64,000 bases of DNA, taken from NCBI RefSeq assembly GCF_000577275.2, contig NZ_HG916852.1, positions 2,483,001-2,547,000 of the forward strand. The letters are read 5' to 3'. Below the pieces are notes generated by a model. That model ran no database searches, was not told the DNA's origin, and saw only the letters and a list, made by a program, of their open reading frames with translations. This document shows positions 42,706 through 52,183 of this stretch, piece by piece (position 1 is the stretch's first letter; every line of letters starts with the position of its first letter). A program made the translations under genes and the position numbers. The DNA is from Rhizobium favelukesii (GTDB lineage: Bacteria; Pseudomonadota; Alphaproteobacteria; Rhizobiales; Rhizobiaceae).

Positions 42706-44104
42706 GCCTAATGCAGTTCACTTAGTGAGCTGCGGGCAAGTTTGATGGTTCAGGATGGGGATTCGTTTTCCCATCCTGTTTTTGTTTGTGATGTCACGCA
42801 CCCTTGGACATTCGGCCGAATTATCGGCTCTTTCGCAGGCGATCGACCCGGACTGGATCGCTCAGGCTCTCGCCACGACAGGCAAGGCGAGCATCCGCAA
42901 GCGCAAGCTGCCAGCCGAGCAGGTCGTCTGGCTGGTGATTGCGTTGGCCCTTTATCGTCATCAGTCGATCCCGGAGGTGGTGGCCCATCTTGATCTGGTT
43001 TTGCCCGATGAGGTCAACGCGGATATTGCCAAGAGCGCGTTGACACAGGCACGGCAGCGCTTGGGTCAGGCACCGTTGGCGCAGTTGTTTGCAATGAGTG
43101 CATCATGCTGGGATGAACGCCACCAATCCGGGCGTGCCTGGCGGGGTCTTTGTCGTTATGCCGTGGACGGCAGCACGCTGCGGACGTCCGACAGCCCGGA
43201 GAACCGGGCGCATTTTGGAGCGCAGGCCTACGCGTCTGGCGTTGTCGCAAGCTATCCGCAATTGCGGCTGCTGACGCTGACGGCGCTGGCGACGCATCTG
43301 GTGCGTGATGCGGTGTTCGGAGCCTATGGCACAAACGAGATGCTCTATGCCAAAAGCCTGCTCGACCGGGTTCCGGACCATTCGCTGACGGTCTTCGACA
43401 AGGGCTTCTTCAGTGCCAGCCTTCTCTTGCAATTGCAGACGAAGGGACATGAGCGTCACTGGCTGATTCCGGCCAAAGCCAACAGCACATGGGAACGACT
43501 GGATCCGCACCCCACCGATTATCGGGTGCGCATGAAGGTCTCGCCCCAGGCGCGGCAGGCAGAACCGGACTTGCCGGCCTTCTGGGAGGTCAGGGCCATC
43601 GAGACGACCACCAGCCATGGCAAAAAGCGCATATTGTTGACATCGCTGATGGACAGACAAACTTATCCGGCAAGCGAAATCGTCCATCAGTATGAAGAGC
43701 GATGGCGCATCGAGACAAGTTATCGCGAACTCAAGCAGGAGCTTCTCGGTAGCGAACTGACCCTGCGAAGCGGCACGCCGGAGACTGTCTATCAGGAGGT
43801 CTGGGGCGCGTTGCTGGCCTACAATCTGGTGCGGCTCGAAATGGCAGAGGTCGCGACCGAAGCCCAAGTCGAGCCAACCCGACTAAGCTTTATCACAGCC
43901 CTGCATTACCTGCGTCACGAATGGGGATGGATGGCGATCGAAGCACCCGGCAAAATCCCCGCCCACCTCACCAGATTGAGAAACAGATTGGCAGACTTGC
44001 TGCTGACAGAAAAACGGGGGCGATCATGCCCCCGTGTCGTCAAAAAACTGCCTGCCAGATACCCGATAAGAGCCGTAAGCAAACCTAAGTGAACTGCATT
44101 AGGC
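42706..44104 (+). mobile_element. Complete IS4-family insertion sequence
   Basis: The element is about 1.4 kb, bounded by 20-base perfect inverted repeats: GCCTAATGCAGTTCACTTAG at 42706-42725 and its complement at 44085-44104 (the minimal ends TAATGC/GCATTA are at 42709 and 44101). TAATGC ends resemble those of IS4 itself. The only gene is the transposase. No exact target duplication flanks it: the 13 flanking bases on each side agree at about 8 of 13 positions. The outer flanks AAAAAGGCGGC (42691-42701) and GCCGCCTTTTT (44112-44122) are halves of a terminator stem. Confidence 0.93.
42755..44092 (+). CDS. IS4-family transposase
   Basis: A 445-residue DDE transposase. An N-terminal IS4-type helical domain (SRTLGHSAELSALSQAIDPD, about residues 13-120) precedes the catalytic core. 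The first Asp is in YAVDGSTLRTSD (near 135), the second in LTVFDKGFFSA, and the Glu in the YREK signature YEERWRIETSYRELKQ (near 335). Length and motifs are intact, so the element is probably active. The stop lies inside the right inverted repeat. A second in-frame ATG at 42791 (MSRTLGHSAEL) is an equally likely start. Confidence 0.93.
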   Translation: MGIRFPILFLFVMSRTLGHSAELSALSQAIDPDWIAQALATTGKASIRKRKLPAEQVVWLVIALALYRHQSIPEVVAHLDLVLPDEVNADIAKSALTQARQRLGQAPLAQLFAMSASCWDERHQSGRAWRGLCRYAVDGSTLRTSDSPENRAHFGAQAYASGVVASYPQLRLLTLTALATHLVRDAVFGAYGTNEMLYAKSLLDRVPDHSLTVFDKGFFSASLLLQLQTKGHERHWLIPAKANSTWERLDPHPTDYRVRMKVSPQARQAEPDLPAFWEVRAIETTTSHGKKRILLTSLMDRQTYPASEIVHQYEERWRIETSYRELKQELLGSELTLRSGTPETVYQEVWGALLAYNLVRLEMAEVATEAQVEPTRLSFITALHYLRHEWGWMAIEAPGKIPAHLTRLRNRLADLLLTEKRGRSCPRVVKKLPARYPIRAVSKPK

Positions 44105-44129
44105 CGTTGCAGCCGCCTTTTTGGTCGCT

Positions 44130-46630
44130 TTACTTCTTTGGAACCCGTGGAACCGCACTGCCCTTCTTGGGCGGGCTCTTCACCTCGGATTCGACGACTG
44201 CCTTTGCCTTCCTGGCCGTTGTCTTCTTCGGGCGAGCCTTCGTCTTCAGCTCGCCGTCATCCTCATCGTCGGCCTCGGGATGCGCGACTTCGGCTTCCGG
44301 CTTCGGCTTGATCGGCGCGCTATCCGACACGGCTTCGAGGATGATGCCGGGCTTGCCGTCTTCCTTCGGACCGACCGTGACGTTGACGACGCCGCCCTTG
44401 CGCAGCTTGCCAAAGAGGATTTCGTTAGCAAGCGGCTTCTTGATGACGTCCTGGATGACACGGGCAAGCGGCGGGCGCCCATCTTGTCGTCGTAACCCTT
44501 TTCAGCCAGCCAGGCGATGGCATCTTCGTGCAGGTCGAAGGTGACATTCCGTTCGGAAAGCTGTGCTTCGAGTTGCATGATGAACTTCTGCACGACCTTG
44601 TGGATGACTTCCGTCGGGAGCGCCGCGAACGGGATGATCGCGTCGAGGCGATTGCGGAACTCGGGCGTGAACAGGCGGGTCAACGCCTCCTCGTCCTCGC
44701 CCGTGCGCTTGGACGAACCGAAGCCGATCGCCGCCTTGGCCATCTCCGACGCACCCGCGTTGGTCGTCATGATCAGGATGACGTTGCGGAAGTCGATCTT
44801 CTTGCCGTTGTGGTCCGTGAGCGTGCCGTGGTCCATCACCTGCAACAGAATGTTGTAGATGTCAGGATGAGCCTTCTCGATCTCGTCGAGCAGCACAACG
44901 CAATGTGGATGCTGGTCGACGCCATCGGTCAGGAGACCGCCCTGGTCGAAGCCCACGTAGCCAGGAGGTGCACCGAGCAGGCGCGATACCGTGTGCCGCT
45001 CCATGTATTCCGACATATCGAAGCGCAGGAGTTCGACGCCGAGAGACGACGCCAGTTGCTTCGCAACCTCGGTTTTGCCAACGCCGGTCGGGCCGGAGAA
45101 AACGTAGGATCCGATCGGCTTGTTCGGTTCGCGCAAGCCCGCGCGAGCGAGCTTGATCGCGGTCGACAGCGCTTCGATCGCGTTGTCTTGACCGTAAACC
45201 ACGGAGCGCAATTCCTGCTCCAGATTGGCAAGAACAGCTTCGTCGTCCTTCGACACCGTCTTCGCCGGGATACGCGCCATCGTCGCGACCGTCGCTTCGA
45301 TCTCCTTCTCGGTGATCAGCTTGCGGCGCTTGGAGGGCGGCAGCAGCATCTGGGCAGCACCGGTCTCATCGATGACGTCGATCGCCTTGTCCGGCAGTTT
45401 GCGGTCCGAAATGTAGCGAGCCGACAGCTCGACGGCGGTCTTGATCGCTTCGTTCGAATAGCGCAGGTGATGGTACTCTTCGAAGTAGGGCTTCAGACCC
45501 TTCATGATCTCGATCGCATCGTCGATCGACGGTTCGTTGACGTCGATCTTCTGGAAGCGGCGAACCAGAGCACGGTCCTTCTCGAAGAACTGGCGGTATT
45601 CCTTATAGGTGGTTGAACCGATGCAGCGGATCGCGCCCGAGGAGAGAGCCGGCTTCAAGAGGTTGGAGGCATCCATTGCCCCGCCCGACGTCGCACCCGC
45701 ACCGATGACGGTATGGATCTCGTCGATGAACAGCACAGCACCCGGATATTCTTCCAGTTCCTTGACCACCTGCTTCAGACGTTCTTCGAAATCGCCGCGA
45801 TAGCGCGTGCCGGCCAGCAGCGTGCCCATATCCAGCGAGAATATCGTGGCATCGGCCAATGCTTCCGGCACCTTGCCCTCAACGATTCGCTTGGCAAGGC
45901 CTTCGGCAATCGCCGTCTTGCCGACGCCGGGATCGCCGACGTAGAGCGGGTTGTTCTTCGAACGGCGGCACAGGACCTGGATGGTGCGGTTGACCTCAGC
46001 CTGACGGCCGATCAGCGGATCGATCTTGCCGCCCTTGGCCTTCTCGTTGAGGTTCACGCAGTAAGCCTTCAGAGCGTCCTGCTGCTTTTTAGGACCGCCC
46101 TCCTCCTGCTCGCCGCTGCCACGCGCCGTTGGCTTGCTCTCGGATTCGCCGTCATCGGCGCCGCGCGGCGGACGCGATTCGGATGCGCCTGGACGTTTGC
46201 CGATCCCGTGGGAGATATAATTGACGGCATCGTAGCGGGTCATCTCCTGCTCCTGCAGGAAGTAAGCAGCATGGCTCTCACGTTCGGCGAAAATGGCAAC
46301 GAGGACGTTAGCCCCTGTTACCTCCTCACGACCGGATGACTGCACATGGATCACCGCTCGCTGGATAACGCGCTGGAAGCCGGAGGTCGGCTTGGAGTCC
46401 TCGTCATAGCCGGTGACCAAATTGGAGAGTTCGTTATCGACATATTCAACAAGCGTTTTGCGCAGCGCGTCGAGGTCGACATTGCAGGCCCCCATAACCG
46501 CGGCCGCATCGGCATCGTCAATCAGGGCGAGCAGCAGATGCTCGAGCGTGGCATATTCATGATGCCGCTCGTTGGCAAAGGTCAGTGCCTGATGGAGCGC
46601 CTTCTCAAGACTAGGCGAAAATGTTGGCAC
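44130..46630 (-). pseudogene. clpA: ClpA, ATPase subunit of ClpAP, with a one-base frameshift near the 3' end
   Basis: The frame starting at 46630 encodes the N-domain (SPSLEKALHQALTFANERHHE), two AAA+ modules (Walker A GDPGVGKTAIAEG and SGPTGVGKTEVAKQL, Walker B LFIDEIHT and VVLLDEIEKAHP), and normal sequence until KGYDDKMGAR near residue 720. At about 44470 one base is missing: GCCCGCCGCTTGCC stands for an expected GCCCGCCCGCTTGCC. The frame then runs to a stop at 44246. The alternate frame continues the true C-terminus (VIQDVIKKPLANEIL, FGKLRKGGVV) and a Lys/Glu-rich tail to 44130. Repaired length would be 833 residues; as read, 794 with a scrambled end. The D2-small domain would be lost. 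Sequence error is possible. Confidence 0.88.
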
Positions 46631-46640
46631 GTTCAGATCC

Positions 46641-46994
46641 TCACTTCTTTTCCATGACGCATTGCAGCGGATGCTGGTGCTGTCGGGCGAAGTCCATCAC
46701 CTGGCTCACCTTCGTCTCCGCTACCTCGTATGTAAATATTCCACATTCACCGACACCATGGTTGTGGACGTGGAGCATGATGCGGGTGGCACTTTCACGA
46801 TCCTTCTGAAAAAAACGCTCAAGGATATGAATGACAAATTCCATCGGAGTATAGTCGTCATTCAAGAGGAGCACGCGGTAGAGATTGGGCTTCTTGGTCT
46901 TCGGCTTCGTGCGTGTGATGACCGAGGTTCCGCGATTTCCGTTGTCCCCGTTCCTTTCGCTGTCGTTTTGCATCCGGATCGGCGCTGCGATCAT
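46641..46994 (-). CDS. clpS: ClpS, adaptor of the ClpAP protease
   Basis: A 117-residue adaptor that delivers N-degron substrates to ClpA. A 35-residue disordered, charged leader ([17 protein letters not shown]) precedes the core: [20 protein letters not shown] with the DD and T residues of the N-degron pocket, [20 protein letters not shown], and [19 protein letters not shown]. The last residues are a short basic end. It sits 10 bases upstream of clpA on the same strand, so the two are one operon; with clpA frameshifted the adaptor may lack a working partner. Confidence 0.95.
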   Translation of the reverse strand: MIAAPIRMQNDSERNGDNGNRGTSVITRTKPKTKKPNLYRVLLLNDDYTPMEFVIHILERFFQKDRESATRIMLHVHNHGVGECGIFTYEVAETKVSQVMDFARQHQHPLQCVMEKK

Positions 46995-47177
46995 TTTCTT
47001 TCATTCCTCGATCGGTCCAGCGGGGCCTGGGAGGAGTGTTTCCCGCCGAATATTCGAAATACTAACTTAGTTCATCCTGGAGCGATTTTAAGCCCCTCGT
47101 TTCACACTGCAATCACAATTCGGCCGGTCTTGACGCAAAGACACAGAAACTGGCGATGGGCAGCCGACAGGCATCGT

Positions 47178-47215
47178 GAAAAAAGAAAAGACCGGCCGCA
47201 GATGCGTAGCCGGTC
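47178..47215 (-). terminator. Intrinsic terminator of the phasin gene
   Basis: GACCGGC (47190-47196) pairs with GCCGGTC (47209-47215) around a 12-base loop; on the minus strand it is followed by TTTTCTTTTTT. It begins 40 bases after the phasin stop. Confidence 0.88.
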
Positions 47216-47254
47216 CTCGATTTTCAAGAGCTATGCGGCCTGTGCCGCGTATCT

Positions 47255-47626
47255 TTACGCCGCGGCTGGCGCAACAACTGCAGCCGCTTTCGTCGCCTTT
47301 GCGGCCGCTGCGGCAACAGGCGCTTCATATGGTTTGTAAGCGCTTTTGGCGAGATCGGAATACATTTCGCCGAGCTTGGTGGCTTCGGTCACGAAGGCTT
47401 CGTATGCGGTTTTCACATAGTTGCTCTGCAACTCGAACGCAGCTTCGAAGCTGCGCGCCCCCGAGAGGCTTTCAAAATGCGTGACCGTATCCTGGAACGA
47501 CTTCTTGGAATATTCCACCGCCTCGGCGGCGATCGCCTGGAAACCCTTGGCAGTATCCGAGTAGCTCTTCAGCATCGTATCCATGGCTTCCTTGCTCTTC
47601 CGGTTGGCTTCATCGAAGTTCAACAT
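47255..47626 (-). CDS. Phasin-family protein
   Basis: A 123-residue helical protein of the Phasin_2 type, coating polyhydroxybutyrate granules. It starts MLNFDEANRKSKEAMDTML and includes KGFQAIAAEAVEYSKKSFQD and FESLSGARSFEAAFELQSNY, all predicted amphipathic helices. The C-terminal 30 residues form an Ala/Val/Pro-rich tail (VAAAAAKATKAAAVVAPAAA). The ATG at 47626 is preferred because AAGGAGG lies about nine bases upstream; two nearer ATGs are possible. A terminator follows. Rhizobia carry several phasin genes, so this need not be the main one. Confidence 0.88.
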   Translation of the reverse strand: MLNFDEANRKSKEAMDTMLKSYSDTAKGFQAIAAEAVEYSKKSFQDTVTHFESLSGARSFEAAFELQSNYVKTAYEAFVTEATKLGEMYSDLAKSAYKPYEAPVAAAAAKATKAAAVVAPAAA

Positions 47627-47857
47627 GACCATCATCCTCCTTGGCCTCTGCGGCAGGTGAAGCGTAGCTGCAATGCACAAATAGTCAAGCGTCATTGTGC
47701 ATTGCAAAACAATCTATGATTGCGTCCTCGAACCCCGCTTTTTGGACGGCGCAGGGCGGCGATATTTCGATATTTGATTTCACTAAAATATATCAGAAGC
47801 GCCGCAACCAGAAGCTTTGCTAAAAATGTCGCCGCGGCGCTACCGCCACTGAGCCGG

Positions 47858-48280
47858 TCAGTCGAGGAGGTCGGCCGGAACCTTTCCGCCGTTCTCGGCA
47901 AGGCGCTTCATCAGAGCCTTGTGCAGGAACATGTTCATCGTGGCGGTGTCGTGCGTGTCGCCGGTAAAACCAAGCTCGGCGGCAAGTTCCTTGCGCTCCG
48001 CAAGGCTCGCATCCATGCCGACTGCCTTCATCAGATCCACGATCGAGCGGCGCCAATCCAACTTCTGTCCACTCTTCTTCACCGCTGCGTCTAGCAGTGG
48101 CACGATGTCGATCGCGGCCGCGCCCGGCGAGGCAGCTGACGGTGTCGGCTGTGGTGTGGCTGCCGGCGCTGCGCTTGGCGCTGCTGCGGTCGGCGATGGC
48201 GCCGGCGTGGCAGACGGAGTGACCGGAGCGGCGACGGCCTCACCAAAAATCGCGTGCTTGATCTTGTCGAAAATACCCAT
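47858..48280 (-). CDS. DUF3597-family protein
   Basis: A 140-residue protein with an N-terminal helix (MGIFDKIKHAIFGEAVAA), a 40-residue low-complexity Ala/Pro/Thr/Ser linker (about 22-65), and a C-terminal domain of about 70 residues (DIVPLLDAAVKKSGQKLDWR, then SIVDLMKAVGMDASLAERKE and MNMFLHKALMKRLAENGGKV). This is the DUF3597 family; no function is known. No signal peptide is obvious. The ATG at 48280 begins MGIFDK and is preferred to 48289. It stands alone between phasin and the DUF3126 gene. Confidence 0.82.
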   Translation of the reverse strand: MGIFDKIKHAIFGEAVAAPVTPSATPAPSPTAAAPSAAPAATPQPTPSAASPGAAAIDIVPLLDAAVKKSGQKLDWRRSIVDLMKAVGMDASLAERKELAAELGFTGDTHDTATMNMFLHKALMKRLAENGGKVPADLLD

Positions 48281-48496
48281 TCTCGGCATCCTCCTTTGGC
48301 GCTAGAGCACATGCTCAGCGGAGGAGATGGAGCATTCGGCGGAGCGGTCCAGAGAAGGCGGCCTATTTTTCCGCTAAAGATTGCTCTGCCAAAAGAAACA
48401 ATCGGAGGTTTGCAAGATCAAGGCTTGAGCCGCGTTCCAGCTCGATTGTTTGGGCTGCCTTGACAGGCCAGCAGCTCGCGGACGCGAGCCGAGGCA

Positions 48497-48526
48497 GACG
48501 GGCGGCGAAAAGGCACGCCGCCCGTC
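48497..48526. terminator. Strong hairpin downstream of the DUF3126 gene
   Basis: A perfect 11-bp stem (GACGGGCGGCG at 48497-48507 with CGCCGCCCGTC at 48516-48526, 8-base loop) lies 10 bases after the DUF3126 stop on the minus strand. There is no T run, so it may act as a terminator without tail or protect the transcript end. Confidence 0.65.
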
Positions 48527-48535
48527 AATCACGGA

Positions 48536-48739
48536 TCAAAGATCGACGTCTAGGATCGCCATCGAGAAATTATAGGAGCGGTCGCCGTCCTCGTCATCGA
48601 TATAGACGACACCCAGAAATTCTTCGCCGAGATAGACTTCCGCGGAATCGTTCTTGCGCGGGCGTGCCTTGACGATCACCTGCGGGTTGAACGTGCGCTT
48701 GAAATAGGCGTCGAGCTTCTTGATTTCTTCGGGCTTCAC
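48536..48739 (-). CDS. Small conserved DUF3126 protein
   Basis: A 67-residue protein beginning at a GTG (48737-48739) with GGAG eight bases upstream; the ORF's own first ATG lies 22 codons further out and encodes non-conserved residues. The sequence KPEEIKKLDAYFKRTFNPQV, ARPRKNDSAEVYLGEEFLGV and DDEDGDRSYNFSMAILDVDL matches the DUF3126 family, restricted to alphaproteobacteria as far as I know. Function unknown; a small alpha/beta fold is likely. Its position upstream of cysE and close to a hairpin is conserved in rhizobia. Confidence 0.88.
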   Translation of the reverse strand: MKPEEIKKLDAYFKRTFNPQVIVKARPRKNDSAEVYLGEEFLGVVYIDDEDGDRSYNFSMAILDVDL

Positions 48740-48869
48740 ACTGCATCTCCTGAGCGGTCTCGGTTGGCCGCTTTTTGCATGGGAAAGACGGCGCTGTAAA
48801 GGCACGGGGACAGACGCATGAACGCTAATCCCCGCCGATATGTCCCATGCTGTTAAGGCAACGAGCGGC

Positions 48870-49703
48870 TCAGATATCTGCGCCGATCACCTGATCCATT
48901 ATTCGCGACGGTTCCGAACACCCTGCTTCTCCGACCACCTTGGCCGGCACGCCCGCCACAGTCGTCTTGGGCGGCACCGCCTTCAGCACGACAGAACCAG
49001 CGGCAACGCGCGAGCAATAGCCGATCTCGATGTTGCCGAGAATCTTGGCGCCGGCGCCGATCAGGACGCCGCTGCCGATCTTGGGATGCCGGTCGGAGCC
49101 TTCCTTGCCGGTGCCGCCTAGCGTGACGCCGTGCAGGATCGACACGTTATCACCGATGACGGCGGTTTCACCAACGACCAGCCCGGTTGCATGATCGAGG
49201 AAGATGCCCCTGCCGATACGCGCTGCGGGATTGATGTCGGTCTGGAAAACGCTCGACGATCTGCTCTGCAGATATAGCGCCAGATCGCGCCGGCCGCGGT
49301 TCAGCAGCCAGTGCGCCAGGCGGTGTGTCTGCAGCGCGTGGAATCCCTTGAAATAGAGCACGGCTTCCATGAAGCGCAGGCATGCGGGGTCGCGATCATA
49401 AATTGCCTGGATATCGACGCGCAGAATGGCACTCCACTCTGGCCAATCCTCGAGCATCTGATCGAAGGTCTGGCGCAGCAGGATTGCCTGCATGTCCGGA
49501 TGGTCGAGACGTTCACAGATGCGGTAGATCACGCACTCCTCGAGTGACCGATAGTTGAGCACGGTCGAGTAGAGAAATGCGGCCAGCACCGGATCATTTT
49601 CTGCGGCAGCACGCGCTTCCTCGCGCAGGCTGTCCCAGATCGGATCCATCACCTTGAGAGGATTGCCCGTCTCAAGAGAGCGAATATCTGTCTTTGCGAC
49701 CAT
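48870..49703 (-). CDS. cysE: Serine O-acetyltransferase
   Basis: A 277-residue enzyme acetylating serine with acetyl-CoA, the first step of cysteine synthesis. The N-terminal helical domain (about 1-160) includes MDPIWDSLREEARAAAENDP and DPACLRFMEAVLYFKGFHAL. The C-terminal left-handed beta-helix has AARIGRGIFLDHATGLVVGE, with the catalytic His in DHATGLVVGETA and HGVTLGGTGKEG, and ends with GVPAKVVG and a short tail. Feedback inhibition by cysteine is expected at the tail. The ATG at 49703 is preferred over 49748. Confidence 0.96.
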   Translation of the reverse strand: MVAKTDIRSLETGNPLKVMDPIWDSLREEARAAAENDPVLAAFLYSTVLNYRSLEECVIYRICERLDHPDMQAILLRQTFDQMLEDWPEWSAILRVDIQAIYDRDPACLRFMEAVLYFKGFHALQTHRLAHWLLNRGRRDLALYLQSRSSSVFQTDINPAARIGRGIFLDHATGLVVGETAVIGDNVSILHGVTLGGTGKEGSDRHPKIGSGVLIGAGAKILGNIEIGYCSRVAAGSVVLKAVPPKTTVAGVPAKVVGEAGCSEPSRIMDQVIGADI

Positions 49704-49823
49704 GAAAGGTCTCCTCGTATGCCGTAGGATCGGCTCTATATAGGGCAAAAACCTGTTAACATAAATGGGTGGTCAGGGAATCGTTTCTGCGCCGTCCCGA
49801 ACCGCCGCGACAAAGCCAAGTCA

Positions 49824-50606
49824 CTATCCGGCGACTTCGGCGTAGAACTCCAGCACCGCCGTCTTGAAGATCCGGTCTCCGACAGCCAGCATGTGATCGC
49901 GACCGGGAATATCGAGCGCCCGTGCACGGGGCATCAGTGCTGCAAGCTCCTGGGCTGAACCCGCAATGTCGTCCTTCGTTCCAACGCCGATCAAGGTTGG
50001 AGCGTCGATCTTGGCCATATCGGACCGTGCGACGAGATCACGCGACCCCTTGATACAGGCAGCGAGCGCGTCGCGGTCGCTTTTCGTCTGATCGGCAAAA
50101 GCACGAAACATGCGTGCGCGATCATGGGTGACGTCTTCGAGGGAAGCCGTCAGCAAGGCATCCGCAATGGGATCCCAATCGCCGACGCCATCCGTCATGC
50201 CGATCCCAAGACCGCCGAGCACCAGCGAGCGGACGCGGTCGGGATGGGCAAGTGCCGCGAACACGGAAATGCGGGCTCCCATCGAATAGCCCATGATGTT
50301 GGCTTCCGGAATTCCCAGGTGATCGAGGAGCGCAACCGCATCGCTCGCCATATGCCAAGGACGATAGGCCTCGGCGTCGCGCGGCTTGTCGCTCGCACCG
50401 TGTCCCCGGTTATCTATGGCGATGACCCGATAACCCGCATCGCCCAATGTCTTCAGCCAGCCCGGATGAACCCAGTTTACGTTGGCGCTGGAGGCAAATC
50501 CGTGGATCAGCACCACCGGCACCCCCGACGGATCACCTTCGTCAAAGAAGGCGAGCTTCAGACCGTCATGCGTGAAGCTGGAAAAGGCGGGCGTATTCAA
50601 GTTCAT
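49824..50606 (-). CDS. Alpha/beta-hydrolase-fold protein
   Basis: A 260-residue alpha/beta hydrolase. The oxyanion segment VVLIHGFASSANVNW, the nucleophile elbow IMGYSMGARISVF (Ser near residue 107) and the final His region IPGRDHMLAVGD are all visible, with the acidic residue in GVGTKDDIAG. It resembles esterases and hydrolases with unspecified substrates. No signal peptide. It is divergent from the zinc-finger gene, with 155 bases between. Confidence 0.9.
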   Translation of the reverse strand: MNLNTPAFSSFTHDGLKLAFFDEGDPSGVPVVLIHGFASSANVNWVHPGWLKTLGDAGYRVIAIDNRGHGASDKPRDAEAYRPWHMASDAVALLDHLGIPEANIMGYSMGARISVFAALAHPDRVRSLVLGGLGIGMTDGVGDWDPIADALLTASLEDVTHDRARMFRAFADQTKSDRDALAACIKGSRDLVARSDMAKIDAPTLIGVGTKDDIAGSAQELAALMPRARALDIPGRDHMLAVGDRIFKTAVLEFYAEVAG

Positions 50607-50761
50607 CGGACTGTCCTTTTTTTCCGGACCATATTTTATAGGCCGCCGAACTGAAACCCTCGCGGTTGCAAAAACTGTGCGTCCCGCCTCTCTTTGGCTC
50701 TACACATTTGTAGTGAACGACTATAAGGTCCGCGCACGTTACAAAGCATTCGGAGACGAAC

Positions 50762-51007
50762 ATGGCCGGCCACAACATTCCCCACTTCCAGAACGACGGC
50801 GGACACCGCGTTATCGAAGTCGGCGTGAAGGAATTCATGTGCACCGGCGCCTCCGTTCCGTTCGATCATCCGCACATCTTCATCGACATGGGCGACGAGA
50901 ACGAGAAGGTCTGCTCATACTGCTCGACCCTTTACCGCTTTAACGGTGCGCTGAAGGCAAACCAGACCAATCCCGCTGGTTGCGTCTTCCACGTCAAGGC
51001 TGCCTGA
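50762..51007 (+). CDS. Small zinc-finger protein (complex I NDUFS6-like)
   Basis: An 81-residue protein of the zinc-finger domain family (PF10276). C27 and H36 (VKEFMCTGASVPFDHPHIF), and C51/C54 (VCSYCSTLYRF), give the Cys-His-Cys-Cys zinc set. The family is homologous to mitochondrial complex I subunit NDUFS6 and is common in alphaproteobacteria. A role in complex I is likely by homology but not shown here; other nuo genes are not nearby. It is followed by a flavin monooxygenase gene 24 bases downstream. Confidence 0.9.
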   Translation: MAGHNIPHFQNDGGHRVIEVGVKEFMCTGASVPFDHPHIFIDMGDENEKVCSYCSTLYRFNGALKANQTNPAGCVFHVKAA

Positions 51008-51031
51008 CCCCAAATCGAGATCGGACAGCCT

Positions 51032-52183
51032 ATGCCGGCTGAACATGCCGCCATTGTCGGCGCGGGCGTAGCGGGCCTTACAGCTGCGCTTGCGCTGGCG
51101 AAGCGTGGCATCAGTTCCGAAATTTTCGAGCAGGCGCCTGATCTGACCGAGGTCGGGGCCGGTCTGCAGATTTCGCCGAACGCTTCACGCATTCTGGCCG
51201 AGCTTGGCATCCTCGAGCGCCTGGCCGAAGCCTGGCTCGAGCCAGAATCCATTCGGCTGATGTCCGGAACCACGCTGCGTCAGCTCGCGGCCATTCCAGC
51301 CGGCGGATTTGCACGTGCCCGGTGGGGGGCTCCCTACGGCGTCCTGCATCGCTCCACGCTACAGCGAACATTGCTTGACGCCGTCGCCAAAGAGCCGCTC
51401 TGCCAACTGCATCTTGGAGCGCAGATCAAGGGTCGGGTATTGTCGAACCTATCACGCCGAAAGGATCTTCTGGTTGGCGCCGACGGCGTCTGGTCGCAGG
51501 TTCGCGAAAGCATCGAAGGCAGCCCCTCGCCCCGGTTCTCCGGCAATATCGCCTACCGCTTCACGGTTGGCGCCGCAAACGCGCCCACATTTCTTGAACG
51601 CAATGGCGTCTCGGCGTTCCTTGGTCCGTCGGCGCATCTCGTCTGCTATCCGCTCAGGGAAACCGACAGTTTCAATATGGTGGCGATCACGGCCGGCAAT
51701 GGCGCGCCGCATGCCTGGATCACGCAGCCGACGCAAGCCCAGCGTCAGCAGCTGCTTTCGCGTTTTTCTCGGTGGCACCCTGCCATGACAGAGCTTTTCG
51801 GCAAGGCCGAAGACATGACCTTCTGGCCGCTCTACGAAACGACAAACGGCCGCTGGCAGGACGGCCGCGACTGCGTGCTTATCGGCGACGCAGCGCACGC
51901 AATGATGCCTTTTGCGGCCCAAGGTGCCGCGATGGCGATCGAGGATGCCTGTGAGCTCGCGATGTTCGTTGCGACGCGCCCGGTCGCCGAAGCTCTACCG
52001 TTGTTCGAAGCGCGCCGCACCCCGAGGATAGCGCGACTGCGCCAGCGCGGCGCGTTCAACCAGTTTGCCTATCACGCCCGCGGACCGATACGCATCGGCC
52101 GTGACGTCGTCCTAGCGCTGCGAGCGCCGCAAAGTCTCGCGGCGGATCTCGACTGGATTTACGGCTACCGCGCCGGCACCTGA
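51032..52183 (+). CDS. FAD-dependent aromatic monooxygenase (UbiH/salicylate-hydroxylase type)
   Basis: A 383-residue flavoprotein monooxygenase. The Rossmann FAD site is IVGAGVAGLTAALALAKRG (residues about 7-25), the DG-motif is LLVGADGVWSQVRE, and the second FAD motif is CVLIGDAAHAMMPFAAQG near residue 300. Its sequence is of the UbiH/salicylate-hydroxylase clade. The substrate is not determined by the sequence; a ubiquinone-ring or aromatic-acid hydroxylation is possible. It ends adjacent to the convergent metC stop, with no gap. Confidence 0.88.
   Translation: MPAEHAAIVGAGVAGLTAALALAKRGISSEIFEQAPDLTEVGAGLQISPNASRILAELGILERLAEAWLEPESIRLMSGTTLRQLAAIPAGGFARARWGAPYGVLHRSTLQRTLLDAVAKEPLCQLHLGAQIKGRVLSNLSRRKDLLVGADGVWSQVRESIEGSPSPRFSGNIAYRFTVGAANAPTFLERNGVSAFLGPSAHLVCYPLRETDSFNMVAITAGNGAPHAWITQPTQAQRQQLLSRFSRWHPAMTELFGKAEDMTFWPLYETTNGRWQDGRDCVLIGDAAHAMMPFAAQGAAMAIEDACELAMFVATRPVAEALPLFEARRTPRIARLRQRGAFNQFAYHARGPIRIGRDVVLALRAPQSLAADLDWIYGYRAGT

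Noticed and set aside
44246..44470. Natural alternative C-terminus of ClpA
   Set aside because: The residues after the frameshift are Ser/Arg-rich and unlike any ClpA, whereas the other frame restores the family sequence exactly from the break.
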